Below are positions 53,534 to 63,069 of a stretch of DNA of 64,000 bases, piece after piece (the first letter of the stretch is position 1; each line of letters opens with the position of its first letter). Under the pieces are notes generated by a model that saw only the letters and a list, made by a program, of their open reading frames with translations, was not told the origin of the DNA and searched no databases. Source of the stretch: Marininema mesophilum (GTDB lineage: Bacteria; Bacillota; Bacilli; Thermoactinomycetales; DSM-45169); the NCBI RefSeq assembly GCF_900106775.1, contig NZ_FNNQ01000006.1:124001-188000 (forward strand), in the 5' to 3' direction. Made by a program: the position numbers and the translations under genes.

Positions 53534-55579
53534 TTGGCGTTCTTTACAGTAGGGGATTATTACCGGGATGTTTATCGAATCGAGAGCGTCGAACCGCTAC
53601 TCGCAGGAGAACTGGCAGTAGCGGAATCCGGCGGAGAGCGTTTTTATTTAGAACACACGCCCTTGGTCAAACCAGCCCAACCCCGAGCCATTCAACAGTA
53701 TTTATCGCTTGATCATCCGGGGATTCTGCCTTACCTCCAGGTCTTCTCTGAACAACGATCGCTGGTGTTTATTCGTCCTTATGTTCCTTTTCGGGAGCGT
53801 CTTCACGAGCATGGGCCAGAGGAAGAAGATCAAGTGTTCCTCTGGGTGAAGGAGCTTACGCCAGTGGAACATATATTGTTTGGCAAACCATTACGTATGC
53901 ATATGGTTCTTCACCCTTCCAATATTGGTGTAACCGAAGACGGAAGTCTGATGGTGATTGCTTGTGGAGTAGAGGGACGGACCCAGCCGGATATAATTTA
54001 TGACTGGGGAAATCTGATGGTGATGTTGCTTACTGGTCAAGTAATAGAAGAACCCATTCGCAAAATACCATCCGATACAAAATTTTCTAAAACATTGGGT
54101 AGGGTGCTACAAAAAAGTCTAAACCAACCGGGAAATCAGGTGATCTCTCAGATTGATTCCTATCTAAAAAAGAGAGATTCCAAAGGCTTTTTTGATAAGT
54201 TCTTTCGTAAACCTGAAGAGAAAACTCCCTCAGTGGTTCGGGATACCTGGGTAACACGTGAGAGTGCGGCTAAAACGGAAAACCAACAAAAAGCTCAGGA
54301 TAAAACGGAGGAGTCAGTAAGTTCCAAAGTGCTACAACAACGCTTGGAACAGTCGAGATTAGCGAAGTTGGAACAGGATCGTCTGGAAGCGGAACAATTA
54401 GCTCGAGAAGAAGCTGAGCGTCTTGCCCGTGAGCAAGAAGCGAGACGTCGAGAGGTGGAGCGTCTGGCTCGAGAAGAAGCGGAGCGTAAGGAAGCTGATC
54501 GCCTAGCGCGTGAACAGGAAGAGGCGAGACGCCAGGAAGCTGAGCGTTTGGTCCGTGAGCAAGAAGCAAGACGCCGAGAGGCTGAGCGTCTGGCGCGTGA
54601 GCAAGAAGAAGCGAAACGCCAGGAAGCCGAGCGTTTGGCCAGTGAACAGGCCGAGCGTCTGGCCCGTGAACAGGAGGAGGCGAGACGTTGGGAGGCTGAT
54701 CGTCTGGCTCGAGAAGAGGCGGAGCGTAAGGAAGCGGAGCGTCTAGCGCGTGAGCAAGAAGAAGTGAGACGTCGGGAGACCGAGCGTTTGGCCTGTGAGC
54801 AGGAAGAAGCGAAACGCCAGGAAGCGGAGCGTCTGGCTCGAGAAGAGGCGGAGCGTAAGGAAGCGGAGCGTCTAGCGCAAGAAGAAGCGAGACGTCGAGA
54901 GGCCGAGCGTTTGGCCCGTGAGCAGGAAGAAGCCGAGCGTAAGGAAGCCGAACGTCTGGCTCGTGAGCAGGAAGAAGCGGAACGTCAGGAAGCGGAGCGT
55001 CTGGCGCGTGAGCAAGAAGAAGCGAGACGTCGAGAGGCCGAGCGTTTGGCCCGTGAGCAGGAAGAAGCCGAACGTCAGGAAGCCGAACGTCTGGTTCGTG
55101 AGCAGGAAGAAGCGAAACGCCAGGAAGCTGAGCGTCTGGCGCGTGAACAGGAAGAGGCGAGCGGTCGAGAAGCCGAGCGTTTGGTTCGAGAAGAGGCGGA
55201 ACGCCAGGAAGCCGAGCGTCGGATGCGTGTGCAAGAAGAGATAAGACGCCAGGAAGCTGAGCGTCTGGCCCGTGAGCAAGAAGAAGCGAGACGCCAGGAA
55301 GCGGAGCATAAGGAGACTGAGCGTCTAGCTCGTGAAAGGGAAGAAGCGAGACGTTGGGATGCTGAATTCCGTGCACGTGTTGAAGCGGAGCGTCATAAAA
55401 ATAAACGTCGCGCAACTGAAGAAGAAGCCAAACAAAAAGAACGCAATGTCCGGGAAGTGGAGAAGAGCGTACCTACCCAAGCGATCCAACTAGGTGAAGA
55501 AGCTGAGCGGAGACAACATGATCGATTGGCATCCCAATTGGATGAATATATTCGCCATGTGTTTAACCGGCAAAGCTAG
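53534..55579 (+). CDS. Kinase-like N-terminal domain fused to a very long charged single alpha-helix
   Basis: A 681-residue protein. Residues 1 to about 200 look like a degenerate protein kinase/aminoglycoside kinase fold ([61 protein letters not shown]), without a full catalytic loop or DFG. From about residue 270 to 620 there are repeats of [15 protein letters not shown] type, rich in Glu, Arg and Ala with almost no helix breakers: a single-alpha-helix or coiled coil around 50 nm long if extended. The TTG start at 53534 is supported by GGAGGAGAGG. The function is unknown; a structural or spore-coat role is possible. Confidence 0.75.
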   Translation: MAFFTVGDYYRDVYRIESVEPLLAGELAVAESGGERFYLEHTPLVKPAQPRAIQQYLSLDHPGILPYLQVFSEQRSLVFIRPYVPFRERLHEHGPEEEDQVFLWVKELTPVEHILFGKPLRMHMVLHPSNIGVTEDGSLMVIACGVEGRTQPDIIYDWGNLMVMLLTGQVIEEPIRKIPSDTKFSKTLGRVLQKSLNQPGNQVISQIDSYLKKRDSKGFFDKFFRKPEEKTPSVVRDTWVTRESAAKTENQQKAQDKTEESVSSKVLQQRLEQSRLAKLEQDRLEAEQLAREEAERLAREQEARRREVERLAREEAERKEADRLAREQEEARRQEAERLVREQEARRREAERLAREQEEAKRQEAERLASEQAERLAREQEEARRWEADRLAREEAERKEAERLAREQEEVRRRETERLACEQEEAKRQEAERLAREEAERKEAERLAQEEARRREAERLAREQEEAERKEAERLAREQEEAERQEAERLAREQEEARRREAERLAREQEEAERQEAERLVREQEEAKRQEAERLAREQEEASGREAERLVREEAERQEAERRMRVQEEIRRQEAERLAREQEEARRQEAEHKETERLAREREEARRWDAEFRARVEAERHKNKRRATEEEAKQKERNVREVEKSVPTQAIQLGEEAERRQHDRLASQLDEYIRHVFNRQS

Positions 55580-55590
55580 GGAAAAGTACT

Positions 55591-55635
55591 TAGGACTTTC
55601 GGTGCGAGAGGTCCGAAAGTCCTGGGGCTTTTTGT
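55591..55635 (+). terminator. Terminator after the long-helix gene
   Basis: AGGACTTTCGG pairs with CCGAAAGTCCT; GCTTTTTG follows. Confidence 0.85.
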
Positions 55636-55698
55636 TGTCCCAGGAGATTTCAATTTTATAGATTGAATCTGTGGCTATCCCTAATGGAGGTGCTTCTA

Positions 55699-57096
55699 GT
55701 GGCAGAGTACCGATTACAGAGAGATTCTCTAGGTGAAGTAAAGGTTCCCAAGGATCGTTATTATGGAGCACAAACTCAACGTGCTGTGGAAAATTTTCCG
55801 ATCAGTGGTTTCCGTTTACCCCGCTCTTTTATTCGTGCACAAGGATTGATCAAAGTGGCGGCTGCTGAGGCCAATCGTCACTGCGGTGAATTAGACAACC
55901 GCGTAGCGGATGCGATTATCTGTGCTGCAGAAGAAGTGATGGACGGTAAGTGGGACGATCACTTCGTTGTGGATGTGTATCAAGCAGGTGCCGGTACATC
56001 CCAAAACATGAATGCTAACGAAGTGATTGCTAGCCGTGCTGCAGAGTTACTGGGAGGAAAGCCTGGGGATAACTCACTCGTGCACCCCAATGATCATGTT
56101 AATCGAGGGCAATCCACAAATGATACGATTCATGTTGCGATAAATATCTCTGCTGCTGAAGAGATCGTTCATCGTCTTCTCCCTGCTACAGATCAGTTGA
56201 TTCGCACCATTGAACAAAAGGCAGTGGATTTTGGTGATATCATCAAATCCGGTCGGACCCATTTACAGGATGCAGTCCCATTGAAAGTAGGGCAAGAGCT
56301 GCTAGGATATGCTTACGGGATTCGACATGCTCGTGAGGGAATCGAGGAAAGCTTACCCTTTCTATATCAGATAGGATTGGGTGGAAACGCTGTAGGAACA
56401 GGGATTAATACACCTTCCGGCTATGCCGGGGCAGCTATCGAACAGATCGCTTCTCGTACGGGCTTACCATTTTGCCAGCCAGGCAATCGTTTTGCGTTCA
56501 TGCAAAATACAGGCGCGGCGTTGAAGGCAAGCGTAGCTTTAAAAAACCTGGCGATTCATTTGGGGAAACTGGCTAGTGATTTACGACTCCTTTCCTCAGG
56601 ACCACGTACAGGGCTTGCTGAATTCCGTCTACCCCCTGTTCAACCTGGTTCATCTATCATGCCGGGAAAAGTAAACCCTGTGATGGCGGAAATGATGAAC
56701 ATGATTTGTATTCAGGTGATTGGTAATGATGCGGCCCTTACTGCTGCTGGCGAGCATTCTCAATTGGAACTAAACGTGATGATGCCTGTTATCGCGCACA
56801 ATCTTCTTCACTCAATCATGATTCTGAGCAATGGCATGGTAACATTTAATGACCGGTGTTTGCAGGGCCTCGAAGTAGATGAAGAACGTTGTCGCGAATG
56901 GATGGAGCAATCCCTTTCGCTAGCTACGGCACTTAATCCCTCATTGGGATATGATCGAGCAGCAGAGATTGCTAAACAGGCTTTTAAAGAAGGTAAAACG
57001 ATCCGGGAAATCATCCGCCAAGAAGGGGATTTATCAGAGGAAGAGGTAGAACAAGCATTAGATCCTGAGAAGATGATTCCGGGTGATGACTGGTAA
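55699..57096 (+). CDS. Aspartate ammonia-lyase / class II fumarase superfamily enzyme
   Basis: A 465-residue lyase with SGRTHLQDAVPLKVGQE, GNAVGTGINT and the signature loop GSSIMPGKVNPVMAEM. LLSSGPRTGLAEFRLPPVQPGSS is closer to aspartases than to fumarases (which have CGPRCG), so aspartase (aspartate to fumarate plus NH3) is favoured; the two activities cannot be separated with certainty. The GTG start has GGAGGTG at 6 nt. Confidence 0.85.
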   Translation: MAEYRLQRDSLGEVKVPKDRYYGAQTQRAVENFPISGFRLPRSFIRAQGLIKVAAAEANRHCGELDNRVADAIICAAEEVMDGKWDDHFVVDVYQAGAGTSQNMNANEVIASRAAELLGGKPGDNSLVHPNDHVNRGQSTNDTIHVAINISAAEEIVHRLLPATDQLIRTIEQKAVDFGDIIKSGRTHLQDAVPLKVGQELLGYAYGIRHAREGIEESLPFLYQIGLGGNAVGTGINTPSGYAGAAIEQIASRTGLPFCQPGNRFAFMQNTGAALKASVALKNLAIHLGKLASDLRLLSSGPRTGLAEFRLPPVQPGSSIMPGKVNPVMAEMMNMICIQVIGNDAALTAAGEHSQLELNVMMPVIAHNLLHSIMILSNGMVTFNDRCLQGLEVDEERCREWMEQSLSLATALNPSLGYDRAAEIAKQAFKEGKTIREIIRQEGDLSEEEVEQALDPEKMIPGDDW

Positions 57097-57132
57097 GGTT
57101 TTTTGCTCAGCCTATTGGGAGGAGGTGATTGG

Positions 57133-57873
57133 ATGTTTAGCAAAGCCCTTGCAAGCATGGGTGTTGGCAATGCTACTGTAGATACGCGTTTAGAAACCAG
57201 TCAGTATCAACCGGGTGAAGTCGTGCGTGGAGAAGTGAGGATTCGAGGAGGACATGCTCTGCAACGAGTGGATGATATCTATCTATTTTTGATCGTTCAT
57301 TACTTGAATAATGGTAAAAAAGTAGAACATATCATGCAAAAATATCGGCTGAGCGAGTCCTTTTCCATTTCGGAAAAGGGAGATCAAATCATTCCCTTCC
57401 AAATTCGGCTTCCCTATCAAACCCCGATGTCCTGTGGTCGTTATCCAATCTATCTAAAAACAGGATTGGATATCAAACGTGCCATTGATCCTAAGGATCG
57501 AGATCGAATCGAAGTGTTTCCCCATCCGACAGTGGAGCAGATGCTAAGCGAAATCGAACGCTCTGGTTTTATCATGTATCGGATGTTTAATGAGCACGAT
57601 CCATCTTGCAAGGAAGTTCCTTTTATCCAGATATTTCAGTTTAAACCAGCAGAGAGATACCATGGCTATCTTGATGAACTGAATCTCTACTTTGATGTAG
57701 GTAGTGATGATGTACAGATGCAGGTAGAGATCCGCAGGGGGAGCCGTGTTCTCAACACGGCGTTTTCCTGGCAGATGAAAGATCCGGATGGATCGCTGTC
57801 GATGTTGATCGGTGGTCAACAAAAGCAAGTGAAAAGTCCATTAGCTGCTATCCAGTCCCTGCTCAAAAACTAA
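57133..57873 (+). CDS. Spo0M family sporulation control protein, copy 1
   Basis: A 246-residue protein with the Spo0M N-terminal arrestin-like fold: FSKALASMGVGNATVDTRLE, GEVVRGEVRIRGGHALQRVDDIYLFL, IPFQIRLPYQTPMSCGRYPIYLKTGLDIKRA. Spo0M influences phosphorelay output and cell-shape transitions in Bacillus. The ATG at 57133 has GGAGGAGGTG at 5 nt; it lies just after the aspartase stop. Confidence 0.9.
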   Translation: MFSKALASMGVGNATVDTRLETSQYQPGEVVRGEVRIRGGHALQRVDDIYLFLIVHYLNNGKKVEHIMQKYRLSESFSISEKGDQIIPFQIRLPYQTPMSCGRYPIYLKTGLDIKRAIDPKDRDRIEVFPHPTVEQMLSEIERSGFIMYRMFNEHDPSCKEVPFIQIFQFKPAERYHGYLDELNLYFDVGSDDVQMQVEIRRGSRVLNTAFSWQMKDPDGSLSMLIGGQQKQVKSPLAAIQSLLKN

Positions 57874-57891
57874 CCATATAGGGGGAATCTC

Positions 57892-58653
57892 ATGTCTATC
57901 TTTACCAAAGCCTTGGCTAGTTTAGGTGTCGGTAATGCCAAGGTGGATACCCGACTTCGGCAGACGCAGTTTAGGCAAGGAGAGTATATTGAAGGAGAAG
58001 TACATATCCAAGGTGGGCAAGTGGCACAGGAGATCGATGAAATCTATCTTTATCTGGTCGTTCTCTATCAACATGAACGAAATCAGCAAGAGTACGTAAT
58101 GGAAGAGTATCGCCTTTCTGAGGTATTTACCGTTGCCCCACAAGAGACGCGTGTCATCCCCTTTGAAATTCGTCTCCCCTATGATACACCTGTAACAACA
58201 GGAGGGTGCCCAGTTTACTTAAAGACAGGACTTGACATCAAACGGGCCGTTGACCCGGATGATAACGACGGGATTGAAGTACTGCCTCACCCGTTGGTAG
58301 AAAAGGTCTTATCGGTAATCGAAAAAGTGGGCTTTCAATTGGTTGAGATTGATTTTGAATTTGAAAATTATTACTCTCGCCATCCCTTTATTCAGGAATT
58401 TGAATTTAAACCAACCGGTGATTTACGAGGGTTACTGGATGAAATTGAAGTGATGTTTTACATAGGAGAGAAGGAGGTTGAAGTGATCCTTCAATTGGAT
58501 CGCAAGGCGACAGATCTGATGAGCTCCTTGGAAGAAGCTTTGGAATTGGATCAACGTACACTACGTCTATCGGTGAACGAACAGGATGTAACTGGCGGTA
58601 CCGAAGATTTGCAGAAAAAGATTGACGATCTGATTCGCCATCATGTGCACTAA
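57892..58653 (+). CDS. Spo0M family sporulation control protein, copy 2
   Basis: A 253-residue paralogue of the previous gene (same FTKALASLGVGNAKVDTRL start and CPVYLKTGLDIKRAVD segment), 18 nt downstream. The C-terminal quarter diverges: copy 2 has an acidic tail where copy 1 is basic. Tandem duplication with functional divergence is likely. Confidence 0.9.
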   Translation: MSIFTKALASLGVGNAKVDTRLRQTQFRQGEYIEGEVHIQGGQVAQEIDEIYLYLVVLYQHERNQQEYVMEEYRLSEVFTVAPQETRVIPFEIRLPYDTPVTTGGCPVYLKTGLDIKRAVDPDDNDGIEVLPHPLVEKVLSVIEKVGFQLVEIDFEFENYYSRHPFIQEFEFKPTGDLRGLLDEIEVMFYIGEKEVEVILQLDRKATDLMSSLEEALELDQRTLRLSVNEQDVTGGTEDLQKKIDDLIRHHVH

Positions 58654-58664
58654 TACTATTTTTT

Positions 58665-58698
58665 TACAAGGAAACAGGCTATCCTGTTTCCTTGTCAT
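58665..58698 (+). terminator. Terminator after the Spo0M pair
   Basis: ACAAGGAAACAGG pairs with CCTGTTTCCTTGT around a 4-nt loop. Confidence 0.8.
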
Positions 58699-58835
58699 GT
58701 CTAGGTGGATTTTATGGTAGTATGATGAGGACTAGTTGATCAAAGGCATGGTAAATTGGGACAAGTGTATAGATAGGGTATAAGGGTATAAGTATAGATA
58801 AATGAGAGAACGCCCCCGCTTTTTATTTGGTGGAG

Positions 58836-58865
58836 AGAGCATCCCTTATTGGGGGTGCTCTTTTG
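58836..58865 (+). terminator. Leader hairpin upstream of the ABC-2 operon
   Basis: GAGAGCATCCC and GGGGTGCTCTTTT form a stem with a T-run only about 45 bases before the ABC ATPase start. It could be a terminator of an upstream transcript or a leader attenuator. Confidence 0.5.
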
Positions 58866-58908
58866 AAAGGGATAAAAGAGGGAGGCAGGTAAAGTTGAGG
58901 TGGAGAGG

Positions 58909-59916
58909 ATGTACAGCATTGAAGCACAGGGCTTAACGAAGGACTTTAAAATTGTGCAGAGTCGTGAAGGGATGAAAGGGGCTTTTCGAGATTTATTTGA
59001 TCGGCAGTATCGTACGATTCGGGCAGTGGATGAAATTGATCTGCGGATTAACCCAGGTGAGATCGTGGGATATATCGGTGAAAATGGTGCGGGCAAATCG
59101 ACAACGATCAAAATGTTAACAGGGATTTTGCAACCCACCTCTGGAGACTTGAAGGTGAATGGGTATGATCCCCATGGAGAGCGGGAGCAATTTGTAAAGA
59201 CCATCGGAGTCGTTTTTGGTCAGCGAAGTCAACTATGGTGGGACTTAGCGGTCCGTGAGTCCTTTCGTTTGTTAAAAAAACTATATAGTATTCCCGATGA
59301 GGACTATCATCGTCATTTAAATCGCCTGACGGAAGTGCTAGAAATGGGCCCCCTCCTTGAACAACCTGTTCGTAAGCTTTCCCTAGGGCAACGGATGCGT
59401 TGTGAGCTTGCAGCGGCCCTCATTCATCAGCCTCGTCTTTTGTTTTTGGATGAACCAACGATTGGCTTAGATGTTCTAGTGAAGGAGAATATTCGTCGCT
59501 TCTTAAAGCAGATCAATGAAGAGTATGGGACAACAATCCTGTTAACAACCCATGACTTATCCGATATAGAGGCGTTAAGTCATCGCGTGGTGATGTTAGA
59601 TAAGGGGAAAATCATCTATAACGGTGGATTACCGGAATTATCGAAGCAGTGGGGTGGTGGTCCGCGTCTCTATTTGGAATTGAAGGAGGAGTGGGCGCTC
59701 TCTGCGTTACAGGATTTTACCAAAGATATATCTGCTGAGTGGCAACATATCGAGGGTCGCTGCTATCGAGTGGGCTTGACTGGACCTGACCCTTCCGTCT
59801 CCGAGGTGCTTTCCAGAGTGGTTCCCCATGCTTCAATAAAAGAGATCCGGATCGAGGAGGCGAAGACGGAGGATATTGTGCGCCGCATCTATCAGGAGGG
59901 TGTCCCCCATGCTTGA
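58909..59916 (+). CDS. ABC-2 type transporter ATPase
   Basis: A 335-residue ATPase with Walker A GENGAGKSTT, signature LSLGQRMRCELAAAL, Walker B LLFLDEPTIGLDV and H-loop TTHDLSDIEALSHR. The VVFGQRSQLWWDL segment is typical of the group paired with DUF990/ABC2_6 permeases (viologen-exporter-like). It overlaps the next gene by 8 nt. A GTG at 58900 is an alternative start. Confidence 0.88.
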   Translation: MYSIEAQGLTKDFKIVQSREGMKGAFRDLFDRQYRTIRAVDEIDLRINPGEIVGYIGENGAGKSTTIKMLTGILQPTSGDLKVNGYDPHGEREQFVKTIGVVFGQRSQLWWDLAVRESFRLLKKLYSIPDEDYHRHLNRLTEVLEMGPLLEQPVRKLSLGQRMRCELAAALIHQPRLLFLDEPTIGLDVLVKENIRRFLKQINEEYGTTILLTTHDLSDIEALSHRVVMLDKGKIIYNGGLPELSKQWGGGPRLYLELKEEWALSALQDFTKDISAEWQHIEGRCYRVGLTGPDPSVSEVLSRVVPHASIKEIRIEEAKTEDIVRRIYQEGVPHA

Positions 59917-60703
59917 GAAGTACATGGAATTGATGCGCCTTCGTTTTTTGATGATGTTAGCCTATCGGGTGAATTATTATAGTGGCATCATCATCTACAG
60001 CTTAAATATTGGGGTCTACTATTTCTTGTGGATGGCGATCTATGGGGATCAATCTTCGATCAATGGAACCTCCTCCGTGCAAATGGCAACCTATGTAGCA
60101 GTAGCGTGGATGTCGCGGGCTTTTTATTTCAATAACTTAGATCGAGAGATTGCCCAGGAGATTCGGGATGGCACCGTGGCTGTACAGTTGCTCCGCCCTT
60201 ATAGCTATGTGCTGGGGAAAGGTTTTCAAGGGTTAGGTGAAGGGGTCTTCCGTCTCCTCTTGTTTAGTGTTCCAGGGATGGTTATTGTCTCATTTATTTT
60301 CCCAATCCAACTTCCCAGTGACGCCTCTACCTGGGGATGGTTTGCTATTAGTCTTTTGTTTGGGTTTATTATCAATACCCAGATCAATGTGTTAACGGGC
60401 TTGATGGCGTTTTTCATCTTAAACAATATGGGGATGATCCGGGCGAAGCGGGTCATTATCGATCTACTGTCAGGATTGGTGATCCCAATCACATTTTTTC
60501 CAGGATGGGCGAAGGAGATCCTATCCTATCTTCCCTTTCAAGGGATTAGTTACGTACCGAGTACGATCCTAGCTAAGGGAGTACCGTTGGCAGAGGTAAT
60601 CACCTTTTTGGAAGTGCAACTCATCTGGACTGTACTGCTTTGGGTACCGATCCGCTTGTTGTGGATAAATGCTCGCCGACGGTTGGTTGTACAGGGAGGG
60701 TAA
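59909..60703 (+). CDS. ABC-2 permease, first subunit
   Basis: A 264-residue protein with six predicted helices; EIAQEIRDGTVAVQLLRPYSYVLGK is typical of the ABC2_membrane_6 family. The ATG at 59909 has GGAGGG nearby and lies inside the ATPase end. It likely pairs with the next permease. Confidence 0.82.
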   Translation: MLEKYMELMRLRFLMMLAYRVNYYSGIIIYSLNIGVYYFLWMAIYGDQSSINGTSSVQMATYVAVAWMSRAFYFNNLDREIAQEIRDGTVAVQLLRPYSYVLGKGFQGLGEGVFRLLLFSVPGMVIVSFIFPIQLPSDASTWGWFAISLLFGFIINTQINVLTGLMAFFILNNMGMIRAKRVIIDLLSGLVIPITFFPGWAKEILSYLPFQGISYVPSTILAKGVPLAEVITFLEVQLIWTVLLWVPIRLLWINARRRLVVQGG

Positions 60704-60706
60704 GTG

Positions 60707-61492
60707 ATGACTTCAAGTAAACTTTTTATTGATTATTTCATGCAATATGTAAAGACACGCTTGCAATATCGAAGCGATTTTCTTGTGCAAATGGTAACTG
60801 ATATTATGTTTCAAGCAGTCAACTTGGTGTTTATCCTCGTGGTTTTTTCCCATACGACACAACTTTCCAGCTGGTCTCGGGAAGAGGTTATCTTTATCTA
60901 CGGATATTTCCTAGTCCCCTTCTCTATCTTTGCGGCTTTTTTCAATCTATGGGAGTTTAACGAACGATATATTATTAAAGGAGAATTGGATCGTGTGCTC
61001 ACACGTCCTGTTCATAGTCTCTTTCAGGTGATGATGGAGACGATGACACCCGAGTCGTTAAGTGGTGCAGTGACAGGGTTAGCCGTGATGGGGTGGGCTG
61101 CATGGGAGATGGAGTTGGATTTTTACTGGTATGATCCACTATTTTTTATTCTCTTTATCCTCGGGGGAGCAGCGGTTTACGGTGGATTATATATCATGCT
61201 GACGAGTATTAGCCTCTTTTCCGATTCCAAAACAGATATTCAGCCGATTATGTACAATATAGGGAACTATGGCCGTTATCCCATTGATATCTATAACAAA
61301 GTAATCCAAATCGTCCTTACTTGGCTCATGCCCTTTGCCTTTGTTGGCTTTTATCCTGCTAGTTTCTTGTTACACGATGAGCGTTGGCTCACCTTTGCCA
61401 TGTTCACACCCGTGATGGGTTTAATTTGGTTCTCCCTTGGAGTCCTGGTGTGGAATTTAGGAATCAAGAATTATCGTGGAGCAGGGAGCTGA
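60707..61492 (+). CDS. ABC-2 permease, second subunit (DUF990-like)
   Basis: A 261-residue protein with six predicted helices and NLWEFNERYIIKGELDRVLTRPVHSLFQVM, matching the DUF990 group. GGAGGG lies 6 nt before the ATG. It completes a three-gene exporter of unknown substrate. Confidence 0.82.
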   Translation: MTSSKLFIDYFMQYVKTRLQYRSDFLVQMVTDIMFQAVNLVFILVVFSHTTQLSSWSREEVIFIYGYFLVPFSIFAAFFNLWEFNERYIIKGELDRVLTRPVHSLFQVMMETMTPESLSGAVTGLAVMGWAAWEMELDFYWYDPLFFILFILGGAAVYGGLYIMLTSISLFSDSKTDIQPIMYNIGNYGRYPIDIYNKVIQIVLTWLMPFAFVGFYPASFLLHDERWLTFAMFTPVMGLIWFSLGVLVWNLGIKNYRGAGS

Positions 61493-61533
61493 CTGAGGGT
61501 CGGTCCTATCAAGGAATTAGGTGATTTTTTAAC

Positions 61534-61582
61534 AATAAAAAGAAGAGGGTGAAGACAACTAGTCTTCACCCTCTTCTTTTTT
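61534..61582. terminator. Bidirectional terminator between the ABC operon and gerPC
   Basis: AAAAAGAAGAGGGTGAAGAC pairs with its complement over 20 bp with a 5-nt loop; it overlaps the end of the gerPC-like gene. Confidence 0.88.
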
Positions 61583-61939
61583 GCGATCTGTTGAATTTTT
61601 ATCAGCAGGGCTTTCCTCAGTAATAGGGATGGTATCGTCTTCATCCCAAGGAGGTTTTACACCGGTATTATTCCAACCCAGATCTATGTTTGAATCGGTT
61701 TTCTCTCGTAGGCGTTCTACCATTTTTAGCATACTTTCATCATCCCCGGTAAGGGTGAGACCGATGTTTAATGCTCCGCTTAAGGTTTGTACATGGAGTT
61801 CCTGTACTTTATAATCCATGTTTTCAATTCGCAAGGGTTCGATGGCGTCTAATTTTTTGCGAATTTCTTCATTCTCTTGGCGAAGAGCATCCATCTCTTG
61901 TTGCAGTTGGTTTATTCGGTCCCACAGATAAGCATACAA
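61559..61939 (-). CDS. GerPC-like spore germination protein
   Basis: A 126-residue protein. An N-terminal coiled coil (INQLQQEMDALRQENEEIRKKLDAI) is followed by the GerPC-type core YKVQELHVQTLSGALNIGLTL and an acidic tail. GerP proteins lie in the inner spore coat and help germinants reach their receptors. The TTG start has GGAGGTG at 8 nt. A CATATACT stretch upstream on the minus strand resembles a sigma-K -10 element. It is divergent from the hsp20-gerPA genes. Confidence 0.8.
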   Translation of the reverse strand: MYAYLWDRINQLQQEMDALRQENEEIRKKLDAIEPLRIENMDYKVQELHVQTLSGALNIGLTLTGDDESMLKMVERLREKTDSNIDLGWNNTGVKPPWDEDDTIPITEESPADKNSTDRKKEEGED

Positions 61940-62091
61940 CGGTTTGTCACCTCCGGCACACAGTTCTCTAAGAGTATATGGGGCAAGAGCCCCTTTTAGA
62001 TGCCGTCGGGCGAATAGATTCTAGGCAGTGACCCATAGGTGGGTTGCAGAATAAACTGGTGATGGTTGGGTCTTTAGAAGGGGTGATTGAA

Positions 62092-62514
62092 GTGAATAGA
62101 CCTCCCAACTTTGATAAATGGCGTCAAATAGCTAAGGATTTCTTAGGTGAGGATTTCTGGTCTGATGTTTCGGGGATGGGAAGTGTCAATCAAGCCAAGG
62201 CCGATGTCATCCATTCGATGAACGAAGTGATCGTACTGATCGATTTGCCGGGGATTGACGATATTGATGCTGTAGATATTCGAGTAGAAGGAGAAACACT
62301 TTTTATCAAAGGGCGTATCCCTACAGCCTATAAAAAACATGAACGTATCCTTACTGAACGCAACTCGGGAACTTTTGAACGAACAATCCCTCTCGGTGTG
62401 CCCGTTATCCGTCAAAAAAGTCGGGCCAACTATCGCAAAGGGGTACTGGAGATCCGCCTGCCAATGATCGCAGCTGGTTCTAATCCGAGGAGAATTCGTA
62501 TTTCTGACTCCTAG
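62092..62514 (+). CDS. Hsp20/alpha-crystallin family protein
   Basis: A 140-residue small heat-shock protein with the alpha-crystallin domain: VIVLIDLPGIDDIDAVDIRVEGETLFIKGRI, FERTIPLGVPV and ANYRKGVLEIRLP (A-x-x-x-x-GVL motif). Bacillus CotM and CotP are related coat-associated members. The GTG start has GAAGGGGTG at 6 nt. Its position next to GerP-like genes suggests a spore-coat role. Confidence 0.85.
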   Translation: MNRPPNFDKWRQIAKDFLGEDFWSDVSGMGSVNQAKADVIHSMNEVIVLIDLPGIDDIDAVDIRVEGETLFIKGRIPTAYKKHERILTERNSGTFERTIPLGVPVIRQKSRANYRKGVLEIRLPMIAAGSNPRRIRISDS

Positions 62515-62580
62515 GAGATGGGCACATATCCCCGGGCAAACACATACGATGAGGTGCAGGTGGGGAGGTGGGTGCAAGTC

Positions 62581-62784
62581 ATGGGAACACTAAATAACAT
62601 CTTCAACCTAAAGATCCAAAGTGTATCGGGGCCCGGTTCCATGAATTTTGGAAACTCCTTCAATGTTGGAGCTGAATCCAATGAAAAAGCTGTGGGTGGT
62701 TCACAGTTGATCGGGGATTTTGGAAATAATTTGACAGTTGAAGCGAATGGCAATTTGGATAATGACCTAATTGATCAAGTGTAA
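62581..62784 (+). CDS. GerPA/GerPF-like spore germination protein 1
   Basis: A 67-residue protein with the family pattern IFNLKIQSVSGPGSMNFGNSFNVGAESNEKAVGGSQLIGDF in pieces. GGAGGTGG lies 9 nt before the ATG, so the longer frame from 62518 is not used. It is the first of three related genes. Confidence 0.78.
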   Translation: MGTLNNIFNLKIQSVSGPGSMNFGNSFNVGAESNEKAVGGSQLIGDFGNNLTVEANGNLDNDLIDQV

Positions 62785-62833
62785 TAGGTAAACTTTTAAC
62801 ACATTAAGCACCGGGCCTGCAGGGGGGATGAGG

Positions 62834-63046
62834 ATGGCGACTGTTAATAACATCAACATCCTGAAAATAATCAGTGTATCTGGTGCATCATCCGTCAATA
62901 TGGGGAACACGATTAATTTAGGAACTGAGTCGAATACCAAGTCTGTAGGTGGTTCATCCGTTATTGGAGATTACGGTGAAAATACCGACACAGGTGAATC
63001 AATCTATAATGATCAAGATTTGATCGATCAGTCCAATGTTGTTTGA
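62834..63046 (+). CDS. GerPA/GerPF-like spore germination protein 2
   Basis: A 70-residue paralogue: INILKIISVSGASSVNMGNTINL, TESNTKSVGGSSVIGDYG, and the same end, DLIDQ. AGGGGGG lies 6 nt before the second ATG; an ATG at 62828 is an alternative. Confidence 0.78.
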   Translation: MATVNNINILKIISVSGASSVNMGNTINLGTESNTKSVGGSSVIGDYGENTDTGESIYNDQDLIDQSNVV

Positions 63047-63069
63047 TGCCGATCGGGGAGGGAGATCCA

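Noticed and set aside
54380..55350. Possible CRISPR-like or minisatellite array because of many short similar units
   Set aside because: Units are in-frame coding repeats of varying length without constant repeat and unique spacer structure.
54270..55415. Long minus-strand open frame (381 codons) of repeated Leu-Pro-Gly-Val-Ser-Leu-Leu type peptide
   Set aside because: It is the exact antisense of the Glu/Arg/Ala repeat gene; codon bias of the helix repeats removes stops on the other strand. No ribosome site.
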